Below are positions 1 to 7,101 of a DNA stretch of 38,833 nt, piece after piece; within the stretch, counting starts at the first letter, position 1, and each line of letters opens with the position of its first letter. Below the pieces are notes generated by a model. It was given only the letters and a program-made list of their open reading frames with translations. It ran no database searches and had not been told where the DNA came from. A program made the position numbers and the translations under genes. Where the stretch lies: NCBI GenBank assembly GCA_915063485.1, contig CAJZDJ010000005.1:1-38833 (forward strand), in the 5' to 3' direction. The DNA is from an uncultured Actinomyces sp. GTDB lineage: Bacteria > Actinomycetota > Actinomycetes > Actinomycetales > Actinomycetaceae.

Positions 1-113
1 GGACACGTACTTGCTGCGCTCTAGCCGATGATCTCGGCCCCCTCGTCGCGCCGACACAGGCGTGCCGCCGCGCTCATACTACCCGCGACCCCTCCGACGA
101 CAACTACTCGCAT
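1..113 (-). pseudogene. CoA-disulfide reductase-like flavoprotein, 5' fragment with frameshift
   Basis: The reverse strand starts with ATG at 113 behind a GGAAAG ribosome site. The first 29 codons read like the FAD-binding N-terminus of CoA-disulfide reductase or NADH oxidase-type enzymes: a beta strand, then GGVAGSMSAAARL, the usual GGVAGGMSAAARLRR motif with small changes, then DEGAEII. The frame then hits a stop at 21-23. In the frame one base away the family sequence resumes as LERSKYVS up to the window edge, which matches the expected continuation of this family. This fits a single-base deletion near position 27-30. The rest of the gene lies outside the window. Either this is a recently inactivated gene or a base-calling error; the sequence alone cannot separate the two. 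Family membership is recognised from motif only. Confidence 0.7.
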
Positions 114-224
114 GTTTGACCGCTTTCCACCATTGAGCGACAGGTTGTCGGCTCCGACAACTCCAACACTGCCAACAATACCCCCGGGAGTATATTGCAG
201 TAACAGGGCACAGATGCCCACATA

Positions 225-284
225 CAGAAATCCCCGGGCTTCCAACGGAAACCCGGGGAAGGATAGTGACGTTAGAGGAATCGA
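225..284 (-). repeat. Degenerate copy of ssrA 3' end and terminator (att-like, distal)
   Basis: Aligned with 2291-2350, this copy keeps nearly all of the terminator hairpin half, including the shared core TTCCAACGGAA, and ends in the T-arm sequence GAATCGA (TCGATTC on the minus strand). The middle part, which in ssrA encodes the acceptor-stem 3' strand and CCA, has diverged. By eye about 80 percent of positions match with one or two gaps. It is best explained as the far attachment half-site left by an integration. Confidence 0.7.
232..258 (-). terminator. Hairpin terminator downstream of the island gene pair
   Basis: CCCCGGG (232-238) pairs with CCCGGGG (252-258), and TTCC pairs with GGAA inside it. 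On the minus strand the stem is followed by ATTTCTGT. It is the duplicated ssrA terminator and now lies about 110 bases past the stop of the 320-residue gene, so it probably ends that transcript. Confidence 0.6.
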
Positions 285-368
285 CACTGAACGACGGAAA
301 CACTACAAAATCGGTGGGTTATGTCATCAACGCCCTGTTGACCGTAGTAGATAGCCAGTTCAGCAGGT

Positions 369-1331
369 TCAGTCCTCGACAACTTCCACCTGGCGCGCAC
401 GCCGCATGACGCTTGTTTCTCCAGCGGCAGACAGTCGAGACTTCTCAATTACTTCGACGCGCACTCGGGACCCCGTATGCAACAAGTCAATGTCCTCATC
501 TTGAAGATCCCCCCGCCGTATCTGAACCACACCTGCTTCATCAGCTAGATCAACAACGAGGGCTACGCGCCGTTCACGAAAGATACCGATCAAAGTACCC
601 TCGATGCTTGCGAATTCCTCATCCAGATCCTGCCCATCAATGATCGAGGAGATGCGCGCAGCATCCGCACTCGTCGTCGTCACTCTCCGGGTAGGATGCT
701 CGGGTTCTTTCCATATAAGGTCTGTGGTGAAGTGCCCACGCACAAGCGTGTCAGCGTAAGCCTTCAAAGCGGAAGCAACCCTGGGACCACGTTCTCGCAC
801 ATCAGCACTGAAGCGGTCAGCAACTGGCTCAACACTTGCCCCCTCTGCCAACAAGGAGACAAGATCTTCGAACGCTCTATCCGTGAGCATCCGCTCGTCA
901 TTGCCATACACCACCATAGGTGCGTCACTACCGAGTTCTTCAGACACGTCACAATTGGGACTAAAAACCAAGCGGAGCGAACCAGGTTGCGGATCAGCAC
1001 TAAGCTGCAGGCGAGTACGTTTACAAATAGTCTCGGGGAGTTTCCCCGCACATGTGTGCACCCCCTCAACCGCTGCCCCCATCGCATCTACAAGGCGCTG
1101 CAGCGCACTCATGACGCTTGCCACCGCAGGAAGACTCGCCTCATGACCACGCACACCGGCACCGGTGAGTCGCAGTTCCCCTGAAGACCGTAGAATGCGG
1201 CCGGTCGCACGTTGCGAGACAAACGATTCTACGGAGAGTCTCGAGAGATCATCAGGGGTTTGCCACTGGGATGTGGGAGCATCCCTTCGAATGCGTTCGC
1301 GTAGCTCGTTGAGACCTTCAACGGTTCCCAT
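369..1331 (-). CDS. Unknown protein, partner of the island nucleotidyltransferase
   Basis: This 320-residue protein starts at ATG 1331 and ends at TGA 369. I do not recognise the family. It has no signal peptide or membrane segment, so it is expected in the cytoplasm. The N-terminal half is mixed alpha/beta, with a segment near residues 110-145 that reads like a beta-rich domain (LQLSADPQPGSLRLVFSP). The last 85 residues alternate short beta strands with glycine turns, resembling a small barrel of the OB or SH3 kind. Its start overlaps the end of the upstream nucleotidyltransferase gene by 14 bases, which argues for translational coupling and a joint role. A toxin-antitoxin or anti-phage pair is possible from the island setting, but this is inference only. 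No catalytic motif is evident. Confidence 0.75.
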   Translation of the reverse strand: MGTVEGLNELRERIRRDAPTSQWQTPDDLSRLSVESFVSQRATGRILRSSGELRLTGAGVRGHEASLPAVASVMSALQRLVDAMGAAVEGVHTCAGKLPETICKRTRLQLSADPQPGSLRLVFSPNCDVSEELGSDAPMVVYGNDERMLTDRAFEDLVSLLAEGASVEPVADRFSADVRERGPRVASALKAYADTLVRGHFTTDLIWKEPEHPTRRVTTTSADAARISSIIDGQDLDEEFASIEGTLIGIFRERRVALVVDLADEAGVVQIRRGDLQDEDIDLLHTGSRVRVEVIEKSRLSAAGETSVMRRARQVEVVED

Positions 1332-1842
1332 CGATGATCACCTCCACGTACCCGCGCCGCTGATATGCTTCTGATCCTGCTGGATCCCCAGGTTGTCTGC
1401 GGCGCCGCTCCCACCAATCGTCCCAGTACCCCCGGCGTCGCTGGTACTCCGTGGCATCCGGGCCAGCATCGAGCGGCCATGTGACCAGAAAAGAGTCTAC
1501 TCGGAGGCCAGTTAGTTCCTTGAAACGATGGCCGCTCGCTGCAAGTTCGAGGATCCGACTATCGTCTTCTCTCAACCGGGCATGCTGAATTTGATCGGCA
1601 CGCACAAAGAACACTGCATCCACGTCCCCCGGCTCCTCCTTGACGGAGATAAAAGACCCACCTACCCACACCCTAGATACGCGGACTACCGACCGCAGGA
1701 GACGAAGCGCAGCCTCAAACTCAGCCCACACCTCAGCGCGCCGGGACGATGAGCCCTGCGCGAAACAGCTCCGGACCTCATCCAATGTGGCTCCCCAGCG
1801 CCCTGGGGGAAGGAATCCATCATCGTTCAGGGTTGGGATCAT
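1318..1842 (-). CDS. Pol-beta-fold nucleotidyltransferase, DUF6932-like
   Basis: A 174-residue protein. I place the start at ATG 1842 because the residues that follow (MIPTLNDDGFLPPGRW) match the usual opening of DUF6932 proteins; a longer in-frame reading to 1893 exists but adds unrelated residues. Residues 61-75 carry the nucleotidyltransferase signature G-G-S, nine residues, then D73-V-D75, and a third acidic residue D116 follows in a beta strand (LRVDSFLV). This is the complete metal-binding triad of the Pol-beta superfamily, which includes minimal nucleotidyltransferases, AbiEii and MenA-type toxins. The target is unknown. It is the first gene of a two-gene unit, overlapping the next gene by 14 bases. 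Assignment to DUF6932 is from memory of its N-terminal motif; the nucleotidyltransferase fold is supported by the motif itself. Confidence 0.75.
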   Translation of the reverse strand: MIPTLNDDGFLPPGRWGATLDEVRSCFAQGSSSRRAEVWAEFEAALRLLRSVVRVSRVWVGGSFISVKEEPGDVDAVFFVRADQIQHARLREDDSRILELAASGHRFKELTGLRVDSFLVTWPLDAGPDATEYQRRRGYWDDWWERRRRQPGDPAGSEAYQRRGYVEVIIDGNR

Positions 1843-2290
1843 TGACCATTCCGAATCTAACGGTACCTTTACGCGTCGCGACCATTGCAGCACGCGCGTC
1901 TGACTGTCTTACAGACGACACAATACCGTAAGAATCGACACAGGGGGCTTTGCACCTCCCGCCACCGATCAAATCCCATTGAATCTGCACCTGAGCATAG
2001 CCGAAGTCCAGCACATCAACTTCACCTCAACCGCCAATGTCTACCCTCCCAAGCGCAAGCAGCGCCGATGAAGGAACGCCCCTTAGCGTACTGCTATTTC
2101 AGGGCCATTACATCAACATTCGAACAGCAGAACTAACTTTTCCGGATCGAGCGAAGAACCCCGCGCAGTCCATGAGAAACCTTCGACAAGGAAGTAACTC
2201 AACACTTCTTTCCACAAGCTGAGCCACACACTGCTACCGCATGACACACGTGAGGAACACAAGCAGAGGAGCGAAAGTCTTCTAGTTGCA
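1843..2290. other. Non-coding stretch between island genes and ssrA
   Basis: No reading frame here looks real on either strand and no integrase remnant is recognisable. Near 1904-1922 there are short inverted repeats (CTGT/ACAG and GTCT/AGAC) that could sit in the promoter region of the island gene pair, but no clear -35/-10 pair is seen. Otherwise I see nothing. Confidence 0.5.
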
Positions 2291-2350
2291 CAGAAACCCC
2301 GGGATTCCAACGGAAGCCCGGGGTGGGATGGTGGAGATGCGGGGAATCGA
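2291..2350 (-). repeat. ssrA: ssrA 3' end and terminator, proximal att-like copy
   Basis: This is the intact counterpart of 225-284. On the minus strand it reads through the T-arm TTCGATTCC, the acceptor strand CATCTCC, an encoded CCA, and the terminator hairpin. It is the likely recombination site where the island entered. Confidence 0.7.
2297..2323 (-). terminator. ssrA terminator
   Basis: CCCCGGG (2297-2303) pairs with CCCGGGG (2317-2323), with an inner TTCC/GGAA pairing, followed on the minus strand by TTTCTGT. It lies immediately after the encoded CCA of tmRNA. Confidence 0.8.
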
Positions 2351-2702
2351 ACCCCGGTCCGACAGCAATGCAACAGGACTTCTCCGGGTGCAGTTTGCTA
2401 AAGAGTTTCTCGGCCTCAGCGTCTCACGCAAACTAGGACGCTTGGAACAGGCTCAGTCGACTAAAAGTCCCTTAATTCCCATCGACAAGGAATTAAAGCA
2501 GTGGCTCTCTAAATGACGCCAGTGACCGGGGCGAAAGCAAACCCGGGCTGACGGACTTGGCGACTGGCTCAGGCGGCCAGGGCGAAGTCGGTGCGGTTGT
2601 TATTGGCACCTATTGGTTTGAAACAGAGCGTTAACGAGATGACTGCTCATCCTCGACCCGCTTCTACTGAATCCACTACCGTCGTCGAAACCGATCATCC
2701 CC
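2329..2702 (-). ncRNA. ssrA: tmRNA (transfer-messenger RNA)
   Basis: The 5' end GGGGATG (2702-2696) pairs with CATCTCC near the 3' end, giving a seven-pair acceptor stem with one G-U, and CCA is encoded at 2331-2329. The 5' part continues GATCGGTTTCGACGAC, typical of bacterial tmRNA, and the 3' T-arm is GGTTCGATTCC. It rescues stalled ribosomes together with SmpB, whose gene lies 108 bases upstream on the same strand. The tag reading frame is at 2607-2569. The total of about 374 bases is normal for actinobacteria. The 3' end was used as an integration site, but the mature sequence remains intact. Confidence 0.95.
2569..2607 (-). other. tmRNA tag-peptide reading frame
   Basis: Reading from the GCC resume codon (2607-2605) gives the degradation tag ANNNRTDFALAA followed by TGA (2571-2569). 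The ALAA end is the classic protease-recognition tail. The sequence just before the resume codon is CCAATAGGT. Confidence 0.9.
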
Positions 2703-2713
2703 TATGTAGTTAT

Positions 2714-2726
2714 CTGCCTACGGCAG
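2714..2726. promoter_or_regulatory. Small inverted repeat in the ssrA promoter region
   Basis: CTGCC and GGCAG are separated by TAC, 12 bases upstream of the tmRNA 5' end. On the minus strand it abuts GATAAC, which is placed where a -10 element would be expected. No convincing -35 is visible. It could be an operator or chance. Confidence 0.3.
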
Positions 2727-2809
2727 GAATTGCACTTTAGCACAGCCTCCCGAAAAGCGCCAGTCCCAGCGGGGTTTACTAGTGCCGACGACGCCGCCTG
2801 CGTCACCTT

Positions 2810-3337
2810 TCAGCCCTGGCGACGTCGAGCTGCGGCCACCGCCCGAGCAGCCTCACGCTTGTCCTGGGCCTCACGCAAAGCCTGACGCTTATCCCATTCC
2901 TGCTTACCGCGTGCCAAAGCTACCTCAACTTTGGCGCGCCCGTTGATGAAATACAGCTCCAGCGGCACCACGGTATAGCCCTTGGCCTGGGTTTTAAACG
3001 CCCAACGGTCAATTTCGCGACGGTGCATCAGCAAACGCCGCTTGCGGCGTGGAGAGTGGTTGTTCCACGAGCCCTGCGAGTATTCAGGGATGTGCGCGCC
3101 CTGCAGCCAAGCTTGGCCGTGGCGGTCAAGCTCAACCCAGGCGTCAACCAGCGACGCGCGCCCCATCCGCAGCGCCTTAACTTCCGTGCCGGTTAGGGCC
3201 AGGCCAGCTTCGAGTTTTTCCTCGACGGCGTAGTCGTGTAGGGCCTTCTTGTTGCGGGCAATGGTCTTGTGGGCATCCGAGGCAGCCTTAGCCTTCTGAG
3301 CGGCCGTCAGCTTCGGTGCTTTATCCTGCTTAGCCAT
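2810..3337 (-). CDS. smpB: SsrA-binding protein SmpB
   Basis: SmpB binds tmRNA and brings it to stalled ribosomes in trans-translation. The 175-residue protein has the family core: NKKALHDYAVEEKLEAGLALTGTEVKALR, the VDAWVEL strand, HIPEYSQGSWNNHSPRRKRRLL, and a lysine/arginine-rich C-tail. The start is taken at ATG 3337 because GGAGG lies five bases before it; a TTG at 3349 falls upstream of that ribosome site. The N-terminus has about 20 extra residues rich in lysine and alanine compared with short SmpB proteins. It is last in the ftsE-ftsX-M23-smpB series and directly upstream of ssrA, as in many bacteria. A terminator-like hairpin sits just before its ribosome site. Confidence 0.96.
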   Translation of the reverse strand: MAKQDKAPKLTAAQKAKAASDAHKTIARNKKALHDYAVEEKLEAGLALTGTEVKALRMGRASLVDAWVELDRHGQAWLQGAHIPEYSQGSWNNHSPRRKRRLLMHRREIDRWAFKTQAKGYTVVPLELYFINGRAKVEVALARGKQEWDKRQALREAQDKREAARAVAAARRRQG

Positions 3338-3362
3338 AAGCGCCTCCAATCATTGTGTATAA

Positions 3363-3403
3363 AACAGCCGGACGCATCAGTTTACCCGATACATCCGGCT
3401 GTT
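3363..3403 (-). terminator. Terminator or attenuator between M23 peptidase gene and smpB
   Basis: AACAGCCGGA (3363-3372) pairs perfectly with TCCGGCTGTT (3394-3403) across a 21-base loop. On the minus strand the stem is followed by TTTTATAC. It lies only 15 bases before the smpB ribosome site, so smpB either has a promoter hidden in or before the hairpin or depends on read-through. Confidence 0.65.
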
Positions 3404-3539
3404 GGGTGAATTAATTCAGCGCCCCATTCCGAAGCCCGCCAGCGCGCGGTGAGCCCAGGGCTGACAGTGGGCGCTGCGTAGCCTGCTCGCAAGCGCTGGG
3501 CAGGGCAACCACGAGGGCGCATGGCCCGCGAGCTGCGGC

Positions 3540-3584
3540 TTAGAAACCGAGGGCTTAGAAACCGGCGGTTTAGAAACCGGGCAG
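3540..3584 (-). repeat. Three 15-base tandem units at the end of the M23 gene
   Basis: The units 3540-3554, 3555-3569 and 3570-3584 share the core TTAGAAACCG. On the minus strand each reads GGTTTCTAA, so the natural stop TAA is followed by two further in-frame copies of Gly-Phe-stop. It looks like slippage duplication of the gene end. Confidence 0.8.
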
Positions 3585-4889
3585 GCTCATGGGGTCAATG
3601 TTGACGCCGTCGCGAGTGACCTCAAAGTGCACGTGGCAGCCGGTGGCGTAACCGGTGGCGCCGGTGTAACCAACCACCTGACCACGGCTGACACTAGCCC
3701 CATCACCCACAGCGCGCCCAGACATGTGGCACAGGGTGATGTTGTAGGAGTGACCGTCAATGTAACCGAGGTTGATATCCAAGCCAATACCGCAGGAAAC
3801 CGAATACCAGTAGGTGGCTACCCCAGCCGCCGGCGCGTATTGGGGTTGGTTACAGTCAGCGGCAAAGTCTGTACCGGCGTGGCCTTGGGCGGTGCCGGTA
3901 ACCGGGTGGACGCGGTAACCAAAGGGACTAGTAACCACCCAGGGCGCGGTGATGGGGTGGCCAATATAGCCGCTGCCCAGCGAGTCAGACCTGGCCGAGC
4001 TGGAGGAAGCATTAGTCATGCTGCCGCTAGCTACAGCCTGGGCGTTGGCGGCGTCGATCTTAGCGATCTTGGCTTGGGCGGCGGCCTGGTCCTTAGAAAC
4101 CTGGTCTAGCTGGGCCTGCAAGCCGGCTTTCTGGGTTTCCAGGTTGGAGGCGGCAGCTGAGGCGGCTGAGGCCCTAGCGGAAACCTCATTGCGCTTGGTG
4201 GCAGCCCGGTTGGCGGCGTCGGTGGCTTCCTGGGCGGCCTTGTCTGCCTGCACCTTCAGGTTGCTGATGCGCTTGGCGACGGCGTCCTGGCGGGCTTTGC
4301 GGTTGGCGTCCTTAGCGCGCTGGGCTTCGGCATCAGCCAAAATCGACTCCTGCACGCTGGAGGCCACCTGGGTGACGTTAGAGCGCTCAGTCATCTGCGA
4401 AACCGAGTCGGACTGCAGCACGTAAGAAAGCGTGGTTAGCGAGTTGTCGCCCTGATAGGTGGAGACCACCAGTGAGGCCACTGCAGCCTTGGAGGCGCTG
4501 GCTTCCTTGGAGGAGTTAGTGGCCTGCCTATTTAGCTGCTCCTGCTGCGCCTGGGCGCTAGCCAGCTGGGTGTTTACCTGCTGCTGGGTTTGCAGGGCTT
4601 GGGCTTGGATCTGCTGGGCTTTAGCCAGCTCAGTTTTAGCCGCAGCCAGCTGAGTGTTGGCGTTTTGAGCATCCAGGTAGGCCTGGCCTAGCTTGGCGTC
4701 CACGCCTTCTAGCGAGGAGCGCAGCTGCGCTTCTTTCTGGTTGGCGCTGTTTAGCTGGGATTGGGCGTCGTCGCGCTCGTCGGCGTGAGCCACCGGCAGG
4801 CCGTGACCCACTAGCCCCAGGCTTAGGCTCAAGGTGGCGGCGGCAGCCATCACCAGCGAGCCTGCTTTAGAAAGCGAAAGCTTTTTCAT
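3570..4889 (-). CDS. Secreted M23 peptidase with coiled coil, EnvC-like
   Basis: A 439-residue secreted murein hydrolase. Residues 1-36 are a signal peptide with cleavage expected after AHA. Residues 38-285 are alanine/glutamine-rich coiled coil. The M23 domain spans about 305-439 with the zinc ligands H337 and D341 (HAGTD) and H421 (GCHVHFE), and catalytic histidines H388 and H419. Enzymes of this kind cut peptide cross-bridges in peptidoglycan. Three bases separate it from the ftsX stop, so it belongs to the ftsE-ftsX operon. By analogy with E. coli EnvC, its coiled coil probably docks to the outer domain of FtsX and is activated at the septum; this is inference from layout. Four cysteines in the domain (346, 366, 387, 418) could form disulfides. 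The stop region is triplicated in 15-base units. Confidence 0.9.
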   Translation of the reverse strand: MKKLSLSKAGSLVMAAAATLSLSLGLVGHGLPVAHADERDDAQSQLNSANQKEAQLRSSLEGVDAKLGQAYLDAQNANTQLAAAKTELAKAQQIQAQALQTQQQVNTQLASAQAQQEQLNRQATNSSKEASASKAAVASLVVSTYQGDNSLTTLSYVLQSDSVSQMTERSNVTQVASSVQESILADAEAQRAKDANRKARQDAVAKRISNLKVQADKAAQEATDAANRAATKRNEVSARASAASAAASNLETQKAGLQAQLDQVSKDQAAAQAKIAKIDAANAQAVASGSMTNASSSSARSDSLGSGYIGHPITAPWVVTSPFGYRVHPVTGTAQGHAGTDFAADCNQPQYAPAAGVATYWYSVSCGIGLDINLGYIDGHSYNITLCHMSGRAVGDGASVSRGQVVGYTGATGYATGCHVHFEVTRDGVNIDPMSLPGF

Positions 4890-4892
4890 GTT

Positions 4893-5810
4893 TTAAACCT
4901 TGGTGTAACGCGAGAGTGAAACCATGGAAGAAATTCCGGCCAGCACAATCGCCCCAAGCATCAAGAACGGCGCTACGGTGAGCACCTCGCGGGTGCCGAT
5001 GAAAGCCATGGTGATAGACAGGGACTTAGCCAGCCAGTCGTTAATCAGGTAGTGCACACCCAGCAGCAGCACGCCTACCGCCAAGATGGCGCCGGTCAGG
5101 GCCGCGAGCATACCTTCAAGCATGAATGGCAGCTGGATAAAGGTGTTGGAGGCACCCACCAGGCGCATGATTGAGGTTTCTTTGCTGCGCGACATGGCCG
5201 AAAGTTTAATGGTGGTGATGATCAGCAAGAACGCTGCCACCGCCATCACAATGGCTAGGCCGGCAGCAAACCATGAGGCCCTATCCATCACCTTAAACAG
5301 TGGTTCTAGGGTGGCCCGCTGGTCTACCACTCGTTCAACCCCAGCCCTGCCTTGGAACTGCTCAGCCACCACCTGGTACTGCTTGGCGTCAACCAGTTTG
5401 ACGCGGAATGAAACCGGCATCATGTCTTCGGTGGCGTTGCGGCCAATGGGCGAGTTGCCGTAGGCGGCTTTGAAGTTTTTGAAGGCCTGCGCTTTGGTTT
5501 CCATCTGGAAACTCTTTACGTAGGGCTTGAGCGAGTCTGAACGCAGAAAGGAATCTACCGAGGCGATCTGTGCCTGAGTGGCTTCACCGTTGGGGCAGCG
5601 TGCCTGCGAGGAGGATGAGGGGCACATAAAGATGGACACCTCAACCTTGTCATACCAGGCCCCTTTCATGGCGCTGATCTGCATCTGTAGCAGTGAGGAT
5701 GAACCCACAAACAGCAGCGACACAAAAGAAACCAAGATGACAGACACGGTCATAGCCATGTTGCGGCTTAGACCCTGGAAAACCTGGGAGAAAATAAACC
5801 TGATACGCAT
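4893..5810 (-). CDS. ftsX: Cell division protein FtsX
   Basis: Integral membrane half of the FtsEX complex. The 305-residue protein begins at ATG 5810 (MRIRFIFSQVFQGL) with GAGGTAG upstream; a longer in-frame reading to 5879 overlaps ftsE and is unlikely. The first transmembrane helix is at about 20-45, followed by a large extracytoplasmic domain of about 140 residues with two cysteines (CPSSSSQARC), then three helices in the last third with the motif KLSAMSRSKETSIMRLVGAS typical of FtsX. It transmits ATP hydrolysis by FtsE to cell-wall hydrolases outside. It starts 10 bases after the ftsE stop and ends three bases before the M23 peptidase gene, a probable direct partner. Confidence 0.95.
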   Translation of the reverse strand: MRIRFIFSQVFQGLSRNMAMTVSVILVSFVSLLFVGSSSLLQMQISAMKGAWYDKVEVSIFMCPSSSSQARCPNGEATQAQIASVDSFLRSDSLKPYVKSFQMETKAQAFKNFKAAYGNSPIGRNATEDMMPVSFRVKLVDAKQYQVVAEQFQGRAGVERVVDQRATLEPLFKVMDRASWFAAGLAIVMAVAAFLLIITTIKLSAMSRSKETSIMRLVGASNTFIQLPFMLEGMLAALTGAILAVGVLLLGVHYLINDWLAKSLSITMAFIGTREVLTVAPFLMLGAIVLAGISSMVSLSRYTKV

Positions 5811-5820
5811 TAAAACTACC

Positions 5821-6510
5821 TCAGCGGTTGGAGCCGTAGACACCGCGTGCCTGGTCACGCACCACGTGTCCCTCTTCAAGTTCGATTACGCGCTTGCGCA
5901 TCTGGTCTACGATTTCGTCGTCGTGGGTGGCCATAACCACGGTGGTTCCTTGGCGGTTAATCCGGTCTAGTAGACGCATGATTCCTACCGAGGTGGAGGG
6001 GTCAAGGTTACCGGTGGGCTCATCTGCCAGCAGTAGCTTGGGGCGGTTAACCATGGCGCGGGCGATTGCCACACGCTGCTGTTCACCACCGGAAAGCTCG
6101 TGCGGTAGACGCTTTTCTTTACCTTTTAGGCCCACTAGTTCTAGGGCTTCGGGTACGGCTGAGCGAATGTAGTAGCGCGGTTTGCCGATCACCTGCGGGG
6201 CGATAGCCACGTTTTCGAGCACGTTCTTGTTTTCTAGGAGTCGGAAGTCCTGGAACACAGTGCCGATTTCGCGGCGCAGCTGGGGTACCTTCCAGGTGGA
6301 AACCTGGGATAGGTCGCGGCCAAGTACGTGGATTGAGCCGGAGGTGGGACGCTCTTCGCGCAGCACCAGGCGCAGGAAAGTGGATTTACCTGAACCCGAG
6401 GCACCCACTAGGAATACAAATTCCCCCCGTTCGATCTCAATATCAACCTCGTTTAGCGCCGGCCTGGCGCCACGTTTGTAGACCTTGGAGACTTGGTCGA
6501 AACGGATCAT
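5821..6510 (-). CDS. ftsE: Cell division ATP-binding protein FtsE
   Basis: ABC-type ATPase of 229 residues that works with FtsX at the division site. Walker A GASGSGKS is at 36-43, the signature LSGGEQQR at 139-146, Walker B LLLADEP at 159-165, and the switch histidine in VMATHDDE near 195. The start ATG has GGAGG seven to eight bases upstream. It is the first gene of ftsE-ftsX-M23, reading away from a divergent unknown gene at 6624; the 113-base gap must hold both promoters. Confidence 0.96.
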   Translation of the reverse strand: MIRFDQVSKVYKRGARPALNEVDIEIERGEFVFLVGASGSGKSTFLRLVLREERPTSGSIHVLGRDLSQVSTWKVPQLRREIGTVFQDFRLLENKNVLENVAIAPQVIGKPRYYIRSAVPEALELVGLKGKEKRLPHELSGGEQQRVAIARAMVNRPKLLLADEPTGNLDPSTSVGIMRLLDRINRQGTTVVMATHDDEIVDQMRKRVIELEEGHVVRDQARGVYGSNR

Positions 6511-6623
6511 AGGGGAGCCCTCCTAAGTATGCAGACTCCCTCACCGTACGCGCATAAGGGCGCGTTACCTATTAGTGACACACCCCAGACTAGTCACACT
6601 CAGAACTAAATTAGGATTAGCTC

Positions 6624-7094
6624 ATGAGCGAAAAGGCAGTTGACTGTATTGATTTGGGTTCTTGGGCTCGGTTTACCCCCTCTTTGGTTAGTTTTTTAAG
6701 TAACGACGTCGACGCCGGCGCTCGCCTGGTGTTTTACGTGGGCCAGCCCTTGCTTGAGCCAGGCACGCAGCTAACCGCGCCTGGCCTAGCTAATAAGCTG
6801 CTGCGGCGTAAAGCTAAGATTTCTAGCGATAAGCCAGGGATTGCGGTTTTGGTTGACCAGGATCAGGGCGCACTTAGCTATACGGCTTTGGCTCCGCGCG
6901 TAGATAGCCTAGAGCAGCTACTACTGGGCCCAGCCCACGTTATGCAGCTGGCTTTGCTGGGCTGGGCTGCCCAGCCTAATGCTCTGACTTTTAAAACCAC
7001 TGATGCAGCTAAGCTGGCGGAAATAATCACCCGCTCTCTGCTGGAGGTTTTTAAAGTTGCCCACCCGGCTGATCTTGGCCTGGATCTGGCCTAG
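6624..7094 (+). CDS. Small protein of unknown function
   Basis: A 156-residue cytoplasmic protein with no signal peptide or membrane segment; AGGA lies seven bases before ATG. I do not recognise a family. It has alternating short strands and helices (ARLVFYVGQPL, PGIAVLVDQDQG) and no cysteines in a metal-binding pattern. It is transcribed away from ftsE and converges on the SSB-like gene with only seven bases between the two stops. Codon use looks like its neighbours, so it is probably a resident gene. Confidence 0.7.
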   Translation: MSEKAVDCIDLGSWARFTPSLVSFLSNDVDAGARLVFYVGQPLLEPGTQLTAPGLANKLLRRKAKISSDKPGIAVLVDQDQGALSYTALAPRVDSLEQLLLGPAHVMQLALLGWAAQPNALTFKTTDAAKLAEIITRSLLEVFKVAHPADLGLDLA

Positions 7095-7101
7095 TTGCGC
7101 T

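Larger units (their letters stand above)
225..2350. mobile_element. Small genomic island inserted at the 3' end of ssrA
   Basis: Two imperfect direct copies of about 60 bases flank this segment. One, at 2291-2350, is the true 3' end of ssrA with its terminator. The other, at 225-284, is a degenerate copy of the same stretch. ssrA 3' ends are a well-known attachment site for phages and islands. The segment between the copies carries two overlapping genes (369-1842) and no recognisable integrase, so it is probably the remnant of a larger element. Boundaries are inferred from the repeats. The island origin is inference; the duplication is directly visible. Confidence 0.65.

Noticed and set aside
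1931..1942. GAATCGACAC also found near 279-288, possible third attachment site
   Set aside because: Only ten bases match and no terminator or acceptor-stem sequence surrounds it; chance is enough.
2113..2516. Small open frames across the ssrA gene and its flank
   Set aside because: They overlap the tmRNA and its terminator and have no ribosome site or family resemblance.
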